A stretch of DNA of 64,000 nucleotides from Chaetoderma sp. LZ-2023a (GCA_034401795.1 CM067369.1:92606741-92670740); one strand, 5' to 3'. Numbered from the stretch's first letter, positions 10,652-21,627 are shown. Notes: generated from the sequence alone by a model not told the origin. A program made the numbers and translations.

Positions 10652-10672
10652 ATTATTATTATTATTATTATC
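10575..10672. repeat. (ATT)n - poly(T) - (ATT)n compound microsatellite
   Basis: Twelve ATT units, about 37 T, then eight ATT units. The poly-Leu, poly-Phe and poly-Tyr frames across it are artefacts. Confidence 0.95.
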
Positions 10673-11079
10673 CACGCCGCGCTGCCGACGAGGGCTACGA
10701 CAGTGGGATCGCTTACATAATAATGATAACAGCAATAATCAATTTATTATTCTATTTTGGGCCACTTGCCCTTGCAGTGTTTCAGGCAGTATTAAAGGAG
10801 AACTAACTTCATATAATAGTTGTTCAGCTGATCTCACACGTCATTCGTAAACTATAATATAATATTAAGCTTATTATCATGCCGCTAAAGAGAGCTATTC
10901 AGGCTTGAGTAGTTTAAACGTTGGTACATTTCCAAAGCATATGGTGGCTGTCATGCCTTACTTTTCAACCAATCAGAAGGAAAAACTAGCGTATCTGCCT
11001 TGGTCAATACGCTCAGTCATAGCGGTGTCACATATAATTTGGCAATGTGATATAAAAACAATCATACAAGTAAGCTGAT
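10673..11079. other. No gene recognised
   Basis: No recognisable coding or repeat structure. Confidence 0.4.
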
Positions 11080-11170
11080 GACTATTCTGAGAGCAATTTC
11101 ACCGGAAGCCGTTACTGCCATAGGCAATGACAACTTCCAATCAAATTATCCCCAAAATATTCACCAAGAT
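11080..11170 (+). repeat. Diverged family A-type hairpin
   Basis: CTATTCTGAGAGCAATTTCACCGGAAGCCGTTACTGCC, written here in pieces: the left arm includes GAGAGCAATTTCACCGGAAG and is followed by CCATAGGCAATGACAACTTCC and AATCAAATTATCCCCAAAAT on the right. The inner stem is GAAG / CTTC-based. Several outer positions are mispaired. Confidence 0.5.
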
Positions 11171-11569
11171 GATTTGCATAATAAAGAATGTAATGCATTG
11201 CCACTTACATGACACCATACACTATCGCTTGAGTAAACAAAATCACGGTGCTCACTGTTCAATGTTTACACCATGTTACAAAGCAGATTATTGTGATACA
11301 GGTAAGGGAATGTAACAGGATGTGAATGATATGGAATCCATAAACTATAATCTATCGTACAATCTATCGCATTCGAGATGCGATTAGCATCGCTTTAACA
11401 ATGATGACGATGGATACTTGGGTTGATGGATAACTCGGGTGTATGATTGGGTGAGAAGATGGATGAATTAGTCTAGCTGTTTAATTTTTTTGATGCTAAC
11501 AAGTATTTGGAGAGTTTGATAAGGAGCGGTTTATTGCATATTGCAAACAATCCTTTAGTTTTCTCGGTA

Positions 11570-11953
11570 TTAGTTTTTTTTTGTATAGAATCGTGGTATG
11601 AATTTCTGCCTTTGTCTATTGAATTTAGAGCATGAGAAAAGAAAATGCATCTCATCTTCTATGCAGTTGCATTCAGAACACAATCTTTCCGATCTGTCAA
11701 TATCTAGCGATCTTTTGGATTCAATCGCTAGTTTGTAGTTAAGTGTTCGGAAATGACATAAGATAAGAGCTTCTCGGTATGGTAGGATTTTTAAATATTT
11801 CTCAAAAACTATATTCTCTTTGATCTGTCTATAGAATGTCAGACGTGACGATTGGTTTATGGTTGCTTTCCACTCATCGGTATATTGTTGTTCGAGGACT
11901 CTTTTTGTTTTGGTGATTACTTGTGCGGTGTTTATTTCCTCCTGGTAGAACAA
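11570..11953 (-). pseudogene. LINE copy 1 C-terminal domain with Cys/His knuckle
   Basis: Contains YREALILCHFRTLNYKLAIE followed by LCSECNCIEDEMHFLFSC, a CxxC...H...C putative zinc knuckle. The same arrangement appears in the other LINEs of the window (LCNLCNLNKVEDERHFVLEC near 63.8 kb and VCAICAQNVLGDEFHYPFEC near 53.1 kb). Confidence 0.8.
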
Positions 11954-12152
11954 GTCTGCCTGACCAGTTATTTCTAGAATGAATTTGAGGTTTTAATCCA
12001 TTTGATTTCAATATTTCGTTCTCTTGAGAATTCTAATGCTAAGTAGTACAGTGTTCATGACAGTTTCCCATACCTAGCGTTTACCAACCCGCCCAGAACC
12101 TGACCATATTACATTTTATGGCTATATTGAGTGTCAGTCGGCCCAATTCGCT

Positions 12153-12452
12153 TTATATCATGACATTTGGTGTGGATTTCTTAAGGTGTAATGCATTTTT
12201 AAATAATTTTGGTTGGCAAGTTTCTATCTGGCGATCATTTTCGAATCCCCACACTTCCGAGGCATACAGTAAGATAGGTGTTATCATTGTGTCGAATAAA
12301 ATTTTTTGTAAGTCTATTGGGATGCCATGCTCTTTTATTTTACTTAGTAAAGAGAAAGTGGCTTTGGTTGCATGTTTAAAGTTCCGAGTCCTACAGCTAA
12401 CAAAGCTTCCGTTTTGTCTGAGACAGACACCTAAATAAATAAATTCATCCAC
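12153..12452 (-). pseudogene. LINE copy 1 reverse transcriptase thumb region
   Basis: In the same frame as the preceding ORF, after a single stop codon. Contains DEFIYLGVCL and TPILLYASEVWGFEN, a signature after the palm in this LINE group. It stops at a TAA where the sister copy has a Tyr codon (TPNVMIY). The frame then reads on as SELGRLTLNIAIKC and MVRFWAGW before the next stop. Confidence 0.85.
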
Positions 12453-12455
12453 AAT

Positions 12456-13376
12456 CTAGATAGGGTGCTCCCCAATTTTAAAATGTAATTCTGTCCGCTG
12501 CTTACGTTTGGAAATTATCATGACTTTGGTTTTTGTTGTGTTAACATGTAGTTTCCAGGCAGTACAGTAGTCGTAAAAGACATTTAAGGCGCGTTGCAGT
12601 GCCGTAGGAGAATCCGCAATGAGTATTGCGTCGTCTGCATATAGCAGTATTGCAAGGTAAAGAAATAGATTTAAGTGGAATTCTGCCTGTTGGGTTAATG
12701 AGCTAAGACCGGATATTCCGTGTTCTGTTAAATATTCTTCTAGATCGTTCAAAAAGATTGAAAATAAAAAGGGAGATAAATTTTCGCCTTGTCTTACACC
12801 AGTGTTGCACACAAAATAGTCTGAGCCAATATTATTGTATGCGACGAATGACTTAATTGACTTGTACATGCTATATATAACAGTAAGGCATTTTCCAGTT
12901 ATGTTAGTTTTAATAAGCTTATTCCAAAGGCCCTGCCTCCACACTGTATCAAATGACTGTCGAAAGTCGATGAAGCAACAATAGAGTTTCTTCCTTTGCG
13001 CAAATAACAGTTCTTTTATTAAATACAGAGAAAAAATATTATCTAGTGTAGACTTTCCTTTTCTAAAACCGGTTTGTGATTCAGAGATAATTTCACACTT
13101 TTCTGAATATTTATTTAGTCTTTTGTTTAATATCGAGGTGAACAGCTTTCCCATACAGCTAAGTAATGTTATTGGGCGATAATTTCCCGGTTCTGCTGGG
13201 TTTCCCTTATTTTTATATATAGGGATTATTTTTCCTATTAACCACACTTCAGGCATACAACCGCTGTCTAAGATTAAGTTAAAGAGTTTCTCATAGATAT
13301 GAATCATTAGGTCTACAGTAGCTTTAATATATTCATTACTTAATTGGTCAACTCCCCCTGCCTTCCCTTGTTTCAA
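12456..13376 (-). pseudogene. LINE copy 1 reverse transcriptase
   Basis: Motifs in order: GNYRPITLLSCMGKLF, SQTGFRKGKSTLDNIF, LYCCFIDFRQSFDTV (first Asp), GVRQGENLSPFLFSIF, LLYADDAILIADS (YADD active site) and LHVNTTKTKVMI. This is a complete palm with intact catalytic residues. A TAG stop replaces the codon aligned with Glu in the sister copy (GEHSIEV), so the protein is truncated before the thumb. Confidence 0.9.
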
Positions 13377-14024
13377 ATATCTGATTTCTTCAGCGATTTC
13401 CCCCCGTTTTGCGTAATAGGTACATCGAGTTCCTTACAGTCGGGAATTTCAATTTCAGGGATTATGCCGTCTGTTTCCGTAGATTCATTGACTGACTTAT
13501 AGTAAACGAAGAGCTTATCTATCTCGATTCGTGTATCGTCAGTTTTCTTGTGTTTACTGTTAACTAACTTCCAGAAGGATGTTGTGTCCGTTTTGTGTAG
13601 GTTGCGCAGCTTTGTGTGTAGTTGTTGGCGCATGTCTTGCGAGTACCGCCTAACTGCTCGTTTGTACTGGTTGCTAGCCTCTTTAAATCTTTGATAGTTG
13701 TTTTCAGTTTTCTTAAGATTATATCCTTTTCGTGCTGTGTGGTATAATTGGCGTTTCTGGGAGCATTCTTTGCCGAACCACGGTTGGTTATTAATTTTAC
13801 GTCCCCCTTGGTAGACGTTTTTCTTGCCGAATGTCTTTTGCGCACTGTCAATAAACAGATCGCTTATCATATTCATTATTATGTTGATATCTTCCTGGTC
13901 AGCTAATTCTATCTGGCTTAATTTTGTCTTAATTTGCTTAAACGTATCAGAGCTTAGGTTTTGCACAAACATTTCTTTTTTATGTGGAACGCAGTTGATT
14001 CGTTTGTTGGGTGTTCGCCTAGTG

Positions 14025-14080
<56 letters not shown>

Positions 14081-14089
14081 CATCGTTAT

Positions 14090-14092
<3 letters not shown>
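13373..14092 (-). pseudogene. LINE copy 1 linker between endonuclease and reverse transcriptase
   Basis: After a poly-Ile stretch from the microsatellite, the segment from KRINCVPHK onward is Lys/Arg-rich with WFGKECSQKRQLYHTARKGY and SFWKLVNSK, motifs also present in the second LINE (AWFGKECAEKRKIYH). It ends at a frameshift in a C run (about 13390). The reverse transcriptase follows in another frame. Confidence 0.8.
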
Positions 14093-14146
<54 letters not shown>

Positions 14147-14660
14147 CGCCGTCGTCGTCGTTGCTGCGGTTTATACCTATGTGAAGTGTGCAGTGTATGT
14201 CTGAAATTAGCGGGTCATAGTCGTATACCTCAAATTCTTGTATTATTTCAATAAATTTCCTATTTGCTATCAGATAATCTAATACAGTTCCATGTCTACA
14301 GGTCGCTTTGTCCATTGTCGCATCTTTACCTAGTCTGCCATTTATAATGAAGACGCAGAGATTTTTGCACAGCTGCAATAACTTTCGACCATTGCCGTTC
14401 AGTAGAGCTTGACATTGGCTGTGTCTTTCTATGAGGAACCCATTGAATGACAATTTTTGGAGTTCTTCATTTGCCCAATCGTCTACTCTAAACTGTTGGA
14501 TTGTAAACTCATCATACATTTCATAATCACGATGTGATTCAGTTTTTGCATTAAAATCTCCAACTAAGCAGATTAATTCATACTTACTGCTAATCTTGTT
14601 CAATTTTGTCAAACGCTTCGTTTGAGTAATATTTGGACGATTCTGGTGGTATATATACAA
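14019..14660 (-). pseudogene. LINE copy 1 endonuclease, C-terminal half, running into poly-Asn
   Basis: Contains LICLVGDFNAKT (Asp and Asn), HGTVLDYLIAN and DPLISDIH (the terminal SDxH motif), completing the endonuclease begun in the previous frame. After IGIN the frame enters a microsatellite read as Asn/Asp repeats and stops. The next domain continues in a different frame, so repeat-length change broke the ORF. The first ~25 residues of this frame precede the frameshift and are not native. Confidence 0.85.
14030..14160. repeat. (ATT)n(GTT)n microsatellite inside the LINE ORF
   Basis: About 20 ATT units, a CATCGTTATC spacer, about 20 GTT units, then GTCGCC-type triplets. It lies between the endonuclease and reverse transcriptase regions of LINE copy 1. 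It gives poly-Asn on the coding strand in one frame and poly-Ile in another. Confidence 0.95.
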
Positions 14661-15096
14661 TGTCTATTAGTATGTCTTTGTTATTACAAACGATGCCCTT
14701 TTTTATATGTATCCACATGACGAAATCATTATCTGTGTCTGGATCTGTGATATGAATATATTTTGCAAGACTGCTATTGACCAATAAACCTAGTCCACCA
14801 GAGGAGCCAGTCCCTTTTCTTAGTTTGACTAGCAAATTGTAGTTTACTATAGACATGTGGTCTGTTTGATTTATTTTTAATTCGTTCAAACAGATAATAT
14901 CATGCGCATTTACAAAGCTGTGAAATTCCGGGAATTGTTTTTTCGATCTAATACCGCAAACATTTAGGCATGCAATATGCAATAAACTGGGCAAGGTATT
15001 CCTTACAGGGCCATTATATTGGTCGCTATTTGGGTCAACAAACGTATTTACATCGGGGTGGAGGGTATTAGGAACATTTCCCGGGTAAATAAACAT
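14590..15096 (-). pseudogene. LINE copy 1 endonuclease, N-terminal half
   Basis: 168 residues containing HIACLNVCGIRSK (metal-binding Asn), IICLNELKI (catalytic Glu), NDFVMWIHIKKG and VYIPPESS. These motifs follow the endonuclease/exonuclease/phosphatase fold order of LINE endonucleases, which nick target DNA to prime reverse transcription. The frame is open upstream of the first Met through the Ala/Thr-rich leader, so the true start may be earlier. It ends at a frameshift just before the GDFN motif. Confidence 0.85.
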
Positions 15097-15212
15097 TGCA
15101 TTAGTTAAATTAACTGCAGCATCAGTAGTTGTTGCAGTAGCAACAGTTGTATCAGTACTATCATTAGCATTAGCAGCAGCAATAGCGACAGCAGCAACAT
15201 CTTTAGCTAAGC

Positions 15213-15440
15213 TCTACTTACACTTCGCCCGGGTTAGGATCGATCGATCACTGAACTCCTTGACTATCAATTTCCAGAAAACTACAATAGTAGACATAAA
15301 ATTCGTACAACAACACTTAGGCCGTCATCAATTAAACGTTCGTGACAGACCTAGCTACATCATTCATGACGTAATTGATGATGACGTCATCATACACGTC
15401 ACGTAGTTCATTATAACGTCATGTGAATGCTGGACAAGCT
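15213..15440 (+). mobile_element. Family A element lacking the central hairpin
   Basis: Left module (GGATCGATCGATC, then CTATCAATTTCCAGAAAACT) joined directly to AATAGTAGACATAAAATTCG of the right module. The right module carries TGACGTAA, TGACGTCA and CACGTCACG. The whole hairpin is missing, with a junction different from that of the other hairpin-less copy at 47.3 kb. Confidence 0.8.
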
Positions 15441-16460
15441 GGCATCCTCAATTTCAACAATGTTGGGCTAAAGGAGCCTATGTTCATCATGATTCCAAAC
15501 TAATTCCAAACGCCGGGTTAGGACCCGTACATAAATTTTAGCAAACAAAGTTTTCGTTGGCCATTTTGAATTTCCGAAAGTGTCCATGAAATCCTTAAAA
15601 TGGCTCAGTCCTCATTGAGCACTGGTTCGGCGTTGGGGTCGGCGTCGCATGAGGCGTCCGTGTCGAGTGCTTCATTGGTAGTTTGCGCTAACTTTTCTGT
15701 TTAACACTGCTACAGCATAACTATCAGGCTTAGGGTAACCAGACTCCATATACAGCTTTATTACTGCACTTCTATGTATAGTGCAATGTATTTATCCCGT
15801 TCCTCCCTATGCTTTCAGCCTGGGACTGTTATTTCTGGTTGTTTCGGGTTTACCTTGACTTTGTACATACGGGCTACCCTCTCTTTAGATCAGCTGCAGA
15901 TGCACTATCAGGATTATAGTAACCACACTTCATCTATGGCTCTATAACTGCATTTCTAACAATAGTATAATGTATTTATCCCCCTCCTACATGTATTTTC
16001 AGCTCAGCGACTTTGTTATTTCTGACTAAGTTTTAGGTTTTTGACTCAGTCTATACAAGTTAACTGTTCTGTTTAGCCCCGCTACAGCTGAACTTTAACC
16101 AGACATCATATATGGCTTTATTACTGCTTTATATTATTTTGTGGGGGAAAAGTAATAGACTTTAGCTAGCCCTCTGTCAACAACCGTCATATGTACACAG
16201 ATATAAAACAGGCTACCGGCATGGGTGCACTGCCATCATGTTTCTGGTTTATAAGCATAGTTTGTCTAAATTGTCTTGCTCATTATTCATCCATGAAGTG
16301 CGCGTGAGTGCGTGCGCGCGCGCTCGCGAGTGTGTGTGTGTGTGTGTGCCTTCGAACCTCGTGCGCAAGAGATTATTTTTAAGTTTATGCCTTCTATAGG
16401 TGTAAGCCTAATTGAGACCGTGCAGGCTCCATCCACTCCACCCTTATTGAATGCCTGGTC
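15441..16460. repeat. Three ~185-bp tandem units (15695-16145); no gene
   Basis: Units start near 15697, 15883 and 16068. Shared blocks are CTGTTTA-GC-CTGCTACAGC-like starts, AACCAGACTCCATATA, GGCTTTATTACTGC and GTATTTATCC. A (CG)n(TG)n tract lies at 16312-16349. No coding capacity recognised. Confidence 0.65.
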
Positions 16461-16465
16461 CTTAA

Positions 16466-16690
16466 CCATTTAACACTCATATCAGCCAAAACGGCTACAG
16501 CGGTGGTCTTGAGAAATCTGCAGACAAAGAGAAGACTATTTTTGAAAATTTACCACTGGAATTCCTGGCTCGATAACCGAGCCAGTCATTCCAGTGGTAC
16601 ATTTTCATAAATAGTCTTCTCTTGGTCTGTAAATTGACATTTTCTATGAGAAGATTGAAATGTTCCTGAACAAATACGAGAGTGAAAGGA
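16466..16690. mobile_element. Family B MITE, copy B5
   Basis: TTAA at 16462-16465 and 16691-16694. Contains the stem CACTGGAATTCCTGGCTCG / CGAGCCAGTCATTCCAGTG with one unmatched substitution, and TCTTCTCTTGGTCTGTAAAT. Confidence 0.8.
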
Positions 16691-17054
16691 TTAATATATC
16701 TGTTATGCGACTGAATGCAGTGTTGATGAATTTCTAGAGTATTAACGGGCGGCAAAATGACCTAAATCTCAATCTATACAAACATCGCTTTCTGATTGCT
16801 TTTATAATCAAATGTGGGAATTCATTAATTTTTGCAGGTCTACTAACAATACGCCTGGTAAATAAATCAGATTCTACGAGGGAATGGTAATACTGAAGAC
16901 CGTTCTGCGACTAGGAGGCTGTCATTATTGCCTAGTCTCGGAGGTCGTAATAAATCCCGATGGCAATAGTACTAGAAAATTACGTAAACAATGATTAATG
17001 CATAATTCGCGGGCTTTTCGGCTGTAAACTGTTCCGCCGGATTCATTCCCGGAT

Positions 17055-17376
17055 AATAAAACAATTGAACGAGACTTACAGGTACACCGGGGTGTACTTG
17101 TAAGTCGACGTTCAATTATGATTCTGCCGAATCATCAATCTCACGAAGAAATCACACGAGATAGCATCAGCTAGCTTACGCCAGCAGTCTTTAAATATTC
17201 CGCATTGACGAATATAAATGGGCGGGTGTTGTGTCATATTGTGTTGAGCTACGTAAATAACACTGGGTTTGGGGTGTGATTCCTTCGTGAGATTGATGAT
17301 TCGGCAGAATCATAATCGAACGTCGACTTACACGTACACCCCGGTGTACCTGTAAGTCTCGTTCAATTGTTTTATT
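17055..17376. mobile_element. Palindromic element with 100-bp arms, 97% matched, abutting the DIRS element
   Basis: Arms at 17058-17157 and 17274-17373 differ at three positions. Outer part: CAATTGAACGAGACTTACAG and GGTACACCGGGGTGTAC. Inner part: GATTCTGCCGAATCATCAAT and CTCACGAAG. The sequence just inside the left arm, read on the minus strand, matches the right end of the neighbouring DIRS element (ACTGCTGG-GTAAGCTAGCTGATGC). It may be a miniature derivative of a related DIRS-type element. Confidence 0.75.
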
Positions 17377-17563
17377 CTACCTCATCATAAATCATCTACT
17401 CCGGAAACCCACGAGACTTTAAAGCATATGAATCAATGGGGAGAAAAACATCACACTGATGTTGTGTTGAAATGCATTGCCAATTTATATTTCTAATCTA
17501 CATGAGTAAATATGTCATAATAAATGCGATTAATGCATAATAATATATATACGCGAGTACTCT

Positions 17564-17685
17564 TATTTTGAGTCTTTATCTGACATCCGATCTATCGATT
17601 CTAACACGCGCTGCCCAACGTTCTGCTTCTGTGCACAATCACGCTTATAGAATTTCTTAAACGTCTCTTCAGAAGACCACCCTGC
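17564..17685 (-). pseudogene. C-terminal end of a DIRS tyrosine recombinase
   Basis: Frame reading GWSSEETFKKFYKRDCAQKQ, then NVGQRVLESIDRMSDKDSK and a TAA stop (17564-17566). GWSSxxTFxxFY is the typical end of DIRS recombinases and includes the likely catalytic Tyr. It is joined to the Gag/RT linker in another frame at about 17680, showing a single large internal deletion. Confidence 0.75.
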
Positions 17686-18254
17686 ACTTTGTCATGGCAA
17701 CTATGCTCAATTACACCGTTGATAAGCAAATTGTCAATTTCATTAATAACATGCAGCACTTCATCAATGCTAAACTGAATTTCAGTGTAATATTGACACG
17801 GGTCTGCCATAAATTCAAGTTCGTATCCTTGAACAATTTGTAAGATTTCTTTGTCATTGGTTAAATTTTCCCAGACAGAATGAAATTCTCTTAAATTACC
17901 ACCTCTAAAATTAGACATTTTTGTCACAGCATTGTTTGTAAGTTGTGTAACAATGTTAATTTCATTCACAATTTGTAAATTGCTCACCTGCTGAGACGTC
18001 ACGTCGATTGCCTCGGTTTTCCTCTGTGCGACTGGAATTTCCCTCTTTGGTAATTCGGAAATTTGTCTGTTTGAAAAGATCTGAAGTTTTTTTGACAAAC
18101 TTGTTGGTTTCCAGTTTTTTGTAAAACCTCTAAAGCTAGCATCCTTCGCAACAGTGTCTGCTTGTTTGGCTTCTTTAAGCGATTTATGGAGTTCATCTCC
18201 AAAAAGATATTTAGTTAATTGTGTGTTAGCAGAACACAATGATGCATATTGTAG
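17680..18254 (-). pseudogene. DIRS Gag C-terminus and linker preceding the lost reverse transcriptase
   Basis: Begins YASLCSANTQLTKYLFGDEL directly at the junction with the inserted repeat. It continues through a Lys/Arg-rich region to FHSVWENLTNDKEILQIVQG, CQYYTEIQFSIDEVLHVINE and IDNLLINGVIEHSCHDK, which match the lead-in of DIRS reverse transcriptases. There the palm should begin, but the deletion joins it to recombinase sequence. The last ~25 codons of the open frame (to 17601) are the recombinase region read out of frame. Confidence 0.75.
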
Positions 18255-18669
18255 TTCGGATCGACCGGTCGGGTACCGGCCGTATCAGCTAAGCTGGGTA
18301 CGCGCCACCCGTCTAGGATTCGTTTCTTGAACATGCCCCTCTGGGTAGAGCTATAAGCGTATATAGGCCTATGGGGGGGAGAGAGCGTGTCTAAAAACGA
18401 CTAAGTTCGTTAAAATGCATTATGCGCATGCGCGCGCCGGGACGCTGTTTCTATGGAGCGCGTAGTTGTGACCTAGATAGGATGGCGCTTATAGTGTACC
18501 GAGCTGGTACTCTGTAATCCTTATTAATTGTCTGTTCCCGTTAAATCTGGTATTAATCAAGACCAGAATTCGACGGGCTTTCCAAATCTGTAAACCATTT
18601 CAAAATCGGTTGGGAAATCGCTGAGTTATCCAGGGAAAACTCTTCTTGATTATCTTCAAAATATTTCCG

Positions 18670-18811
18670 TGACGTCATAACCACGTGGACGTAAAGCTTC
18701 TATAATGTTCTAGAACGTTCGACGACGCTATTATTAGCGATGCGCTGATTGGCTGTGGCTCGAACGATGATTGGATGAAGCCTGCGCCTGTGACGTCACG
18801 GAGAGTATAAA
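18670..18811 (+). promoter_or_regulatory. Composite promoter of repeat copy 2
   Basis: TGACGTCA (18670-18677), CACGTG (18682-18687), then a heat-shock element TTC-TAA-TTC-GAA-TTC at 18698-18720 (four of five units intact; the second unit mutated from GAA). ATTGG (18748-18752), TGACGTCA (18791-18798) and TATAAA (18806-18811) follow. Same order and similar spacing as copy 1. Confidence 0.65.
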
Positions 18812-19111
18812 CGAAGAAGCGATCCAGTGATCAAGAGCATCCTCGGCCAGGGGCCGAACAGGTTGGACCTGTACTAGCCACGATCGACAGATATTACGCA
18901 TATGACTTCAGTTTCCGTCGGGTTTCCGTAGCTACCAGTAGCCAACCCACCGCAATAAAAGCAATTTTGTAACTCCCCATCTGCGGGAGTAATTTGGAAC
19001 TTTTGATAATCGTTCAGGAATACTACATCTACATTCGGAACACAAACTTGCGGTGAGGCCTTTGCGGCCTGAATATGTGAGTCTACAGATGTAGAGGCAT
19101 GATGTTCTTTG

Positions 19112-19183
19112 ATGGATGACTCGCCGGATCTGCCGGCCACGCCTAAAAGTGGTATTTCAAACGACGACGCACCAATCGTGTAG
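19112..19183 (+). CDS. Short ORF of repeat copy 2
   Basis: 23 codons starting MDDSPDLPATPKSGIS. It shares its first 16 positions with the copy 1 ORF except one, then stops early. Likely a broken start of an element protein; function unknown. Confidence 0.3.
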   Translation: MDDSPDLPATPKSGISNDDAPIV

Positions 19184-20843
19184 GTTCTTTAGACTTTCGA
19201 CCGCAGCAAGTAAACTCTGCCAGGTGCGTCTTCAGAGCTGGTTGCCGTACCCAGCATTGTGAAGCCTTGTTTTGTATCTTCATTTGCCTCTTACAACCCC
19301 CGCTAGTGATCGGGTTGTTTACACCTTCCATCCGTGCCATCGTTGTACGGGAACTTTCTTCACCACGTAGTACTATCGTATCTTTTGCTGACTGCTCGTT
19401 AGACATTCTATTAAGCCTACCGCACTAAGTGATGTCCTTCCCCAGCCATGAACGTTCTTGCGGGACTCTTGTTTGCGGAAAACAGATCATCTCGTGTCGA
19501 ATACGGATTGACGTGTCAATTTCAGTGAGACGGTAGCCTAACCTGGGAATGACTACCAAGTATTCAAGTAACTATACTTCACCGTTTATTTATTTCTCTA
19601 TATAGGTTTTGTTAATTATCTCGTATCCGTCTTTATGGTTCTGATGACTAAAAGGAACCGTAACGGTCTTAGGATCTATGGCTATAATTTCTGTATTTGT
19701 AGATAATTATTATCATTTTCCTCAATGTGTTGCTAACTGCACTATAGTAGGTTCATAAACCTGTATTACTATATGTATCTTAATCGTTTGACACCGTATT
19801 GTTTGTTCTGGTTAGAGTACGTATGTATATGACCAGTGGCCATCCGTTGACTTGTTTTGCTTAAGTTATAGAAAATATAGGACTGCAGTGCACTTAGGAA
19901 ACACTATACAGCAACATTTTTATATGCAGCATTTTCTTCCGCCACCAGCAATTTTTCACTGAGGTCGCTGTCCGTGCTATAACTCTGTTTAGCCCGGCAT
20001 GCTACCGACTAAACCTTTTCTGTTCACCTCGATATGATAGGTTCAAAATGATTAGAGACAATTTCTTCATTACATACTGTGCAATATACTCTTCTCTTCC
20101 GGCAATGCGATAATCTAGCCCCGCACTCTGGTAAGACTCATAACTCCAAGATTGTGTCTCTCTTCATATTCCTCTAAGCCATGTGGCTTCTTAATTGTTT
20201 GGATGTCCCTATCCGCACCATGGGCTGATCCGACTCTGGGAAACTATTGGGGTTTCCGAGCGGTGATGGCTAGGGTGCAGTATCACATACACCTCCCCGC
20301 GTATCTTCGGGTACTTAGTAGTTAGCACTTTAAGCCAATGTAGGAAAGCACTGCGAAAACACATGTATTAATTATTATTATATTCACTGACAATCCTCCC
20401 GCACCGCAGTGCAAAACTGGCAACTTGTATATAAACCTAACGACAGGTTAAACGGTTAGTTCCATAGGACCCGGTGACGGGAGAGGTACGTATTCTCACC
20501 GAATTCTGTTAAAATGTCTGGGCACGATATTTAGATCTGCCACGCCCTTACGAGAAGGACATTTACGGTGTGCATTCGTTTCTCTTACCCCCACCATAAC
20601 GATAGGAGATATGGCCTAATAATGCTTTTGTGAAATGTAAACCATGTCTTGTAATGTTTCATGTGGTTACGAAGCGGAATGTCCGGATTCTCATCCAGTT
20701 CGGAGATCCCACTAAGTAACATGTATGAGCGCTGTCTACAGTATTGATGTCCTTGGGCTTCTGTTCTCCGTGACAGCCGTGTCTAATAAGCTAGGTAGAT
20801 ATCAGCCAGTTGTGGCCTAACCTAATTCTTGTTCTGAAAACAG

Positions 20844-21305
20844 CTAAAAGAAACTTGCCTTTGTTAAAACACTACCGTAAATGACTTTGTCAAAATTTGA
20901 CAATTTTGTGAGTTGATCAGCAATCTCTGCTATTGCCACAGACGCCTTACTCACACTCCGTTGCACGTTGCAAATTCTCAAATCCTTAGATTTCAAATGG
21001 TGTGGCAGATTACGCCACAATTCAGGGTTCATTAACGGGACACTTATTCCCTCACAGTTCCTAGGCCTGTTATAAAGTTTGGCTTTAGTTTTTACATTTT
21101 CAACGCTTAGGCCTTTCCTAAAGCGGCTATTTACTATTAACGCCAATTTCGCATTAAACTCTGGACCAGTGTTTTCAGCATCGTCCAGTTCTGATGCAAT
21201 GCTTACAAGCACTTCATCATCTTCATCATTCGTAATGACACCATTGGAGCCCGATGCGTCATCGGTTACACCACATGCTATCAAGGAAGCCATTGCATTG
21301 TCCAC
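20844..21305 (-). pseudogene. DIRS Gag core, truncated by the inserted repeat
   Basis: Contains FNAKLALIVNSRFRKGLSVE, YNRPRNCEGISVPLMNPELW and KASVAIAEIADQL, the layout of Gag-like proteins of DIRS elements in invertebrates. The last residues (KASFF and stop) are at the junction with the repeat. The true frame would have continued toward YASLCS at 18254. Confidence 0.7.
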
Positions 21306-21423
21306 ATCTTCCTCCCTCTCCCCTCCTCCTCACATTCAGAGTCTGAATATTCATATTTCCGTTTCCTGCTAGAGGGGGGTGGAGAGGAAACGCTTGGGAC
21401 CGCTGTCGGTTTTTCTGTCGTGT

Positions 21424-21627
21424 TCAGCTAGGTATCTGCTCATGTTGAGCCAAGCTGAACTCATGTCCTTCATAGACTCTGGAGTCTGCCAGACGGCTCA
21501 GACTGGAGTCCAGTCTATGCAGTGAGTCACTGCTTATGTATTGTTTGAAGACATTTGTCTCTGATGTTAACTCACCAAGCAACATCTTCACTTCACTGTC
21601 ATCATCTAATTCCAGGATACTATCCAT
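21424..21627 (-). pseudogene. DIRS Gag N-terminal acidic segment
   Basis: 67 residues beginning MDSILELDDDSEVKMLLGEL, with no recognised fold. It starts about 270 bases inside the right terminal repeat, the expected position for the first ORF. A frameshift or spacer of about 120 bases separates it from the Gag core. Confidence 0.5.

Larger units (their letters stand above)
11460..15212 (-). mobile_element. Decayed non-LTR retrotransposon (LINE copy 1): endonuclease, reverse transcriptase, zinc knuckle
   Basis: Reading leftward: a trinucleotide-encoded Ala/Thr/Asn-rich leader (about 15212-15100), an apurinic-type endonuclease (15096-14160), a linker, reverse transcriptase (13376-12153) and a C-terminal Cys/His knuckle (about 11680). 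The frame is broken at about 14600, in the microsatellite at 14030-14150 and at about 13385, with in-frame stops at 12456 and 12153. At its 5' boundary it abuts a family A element. The same domain order and close sequence are seen in the minus-strand LINE at 53.4-58.2 kb. The clade (CR1/Jockey/Rex1-like) was not resolved. Confidence 0.9.
18250..20849 (+). mobile_element. 2.5-kb dispersed repeat, copy 2, inserted in the DIRS Gag region
   Basis: Full-length partner of 2626-5110. It contains about 210 bases (18889-19100) absent from copy 1, between the predicted transcription start and the ORF. Both flanks lie within Gag coding sequence. Roughly a few tens of Gag codons appear missing at the junction, and no target duplication is visible. 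Insertion may therefore have come with a target deletion, or a later rearrangement occurred. Confidence 0.75.
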
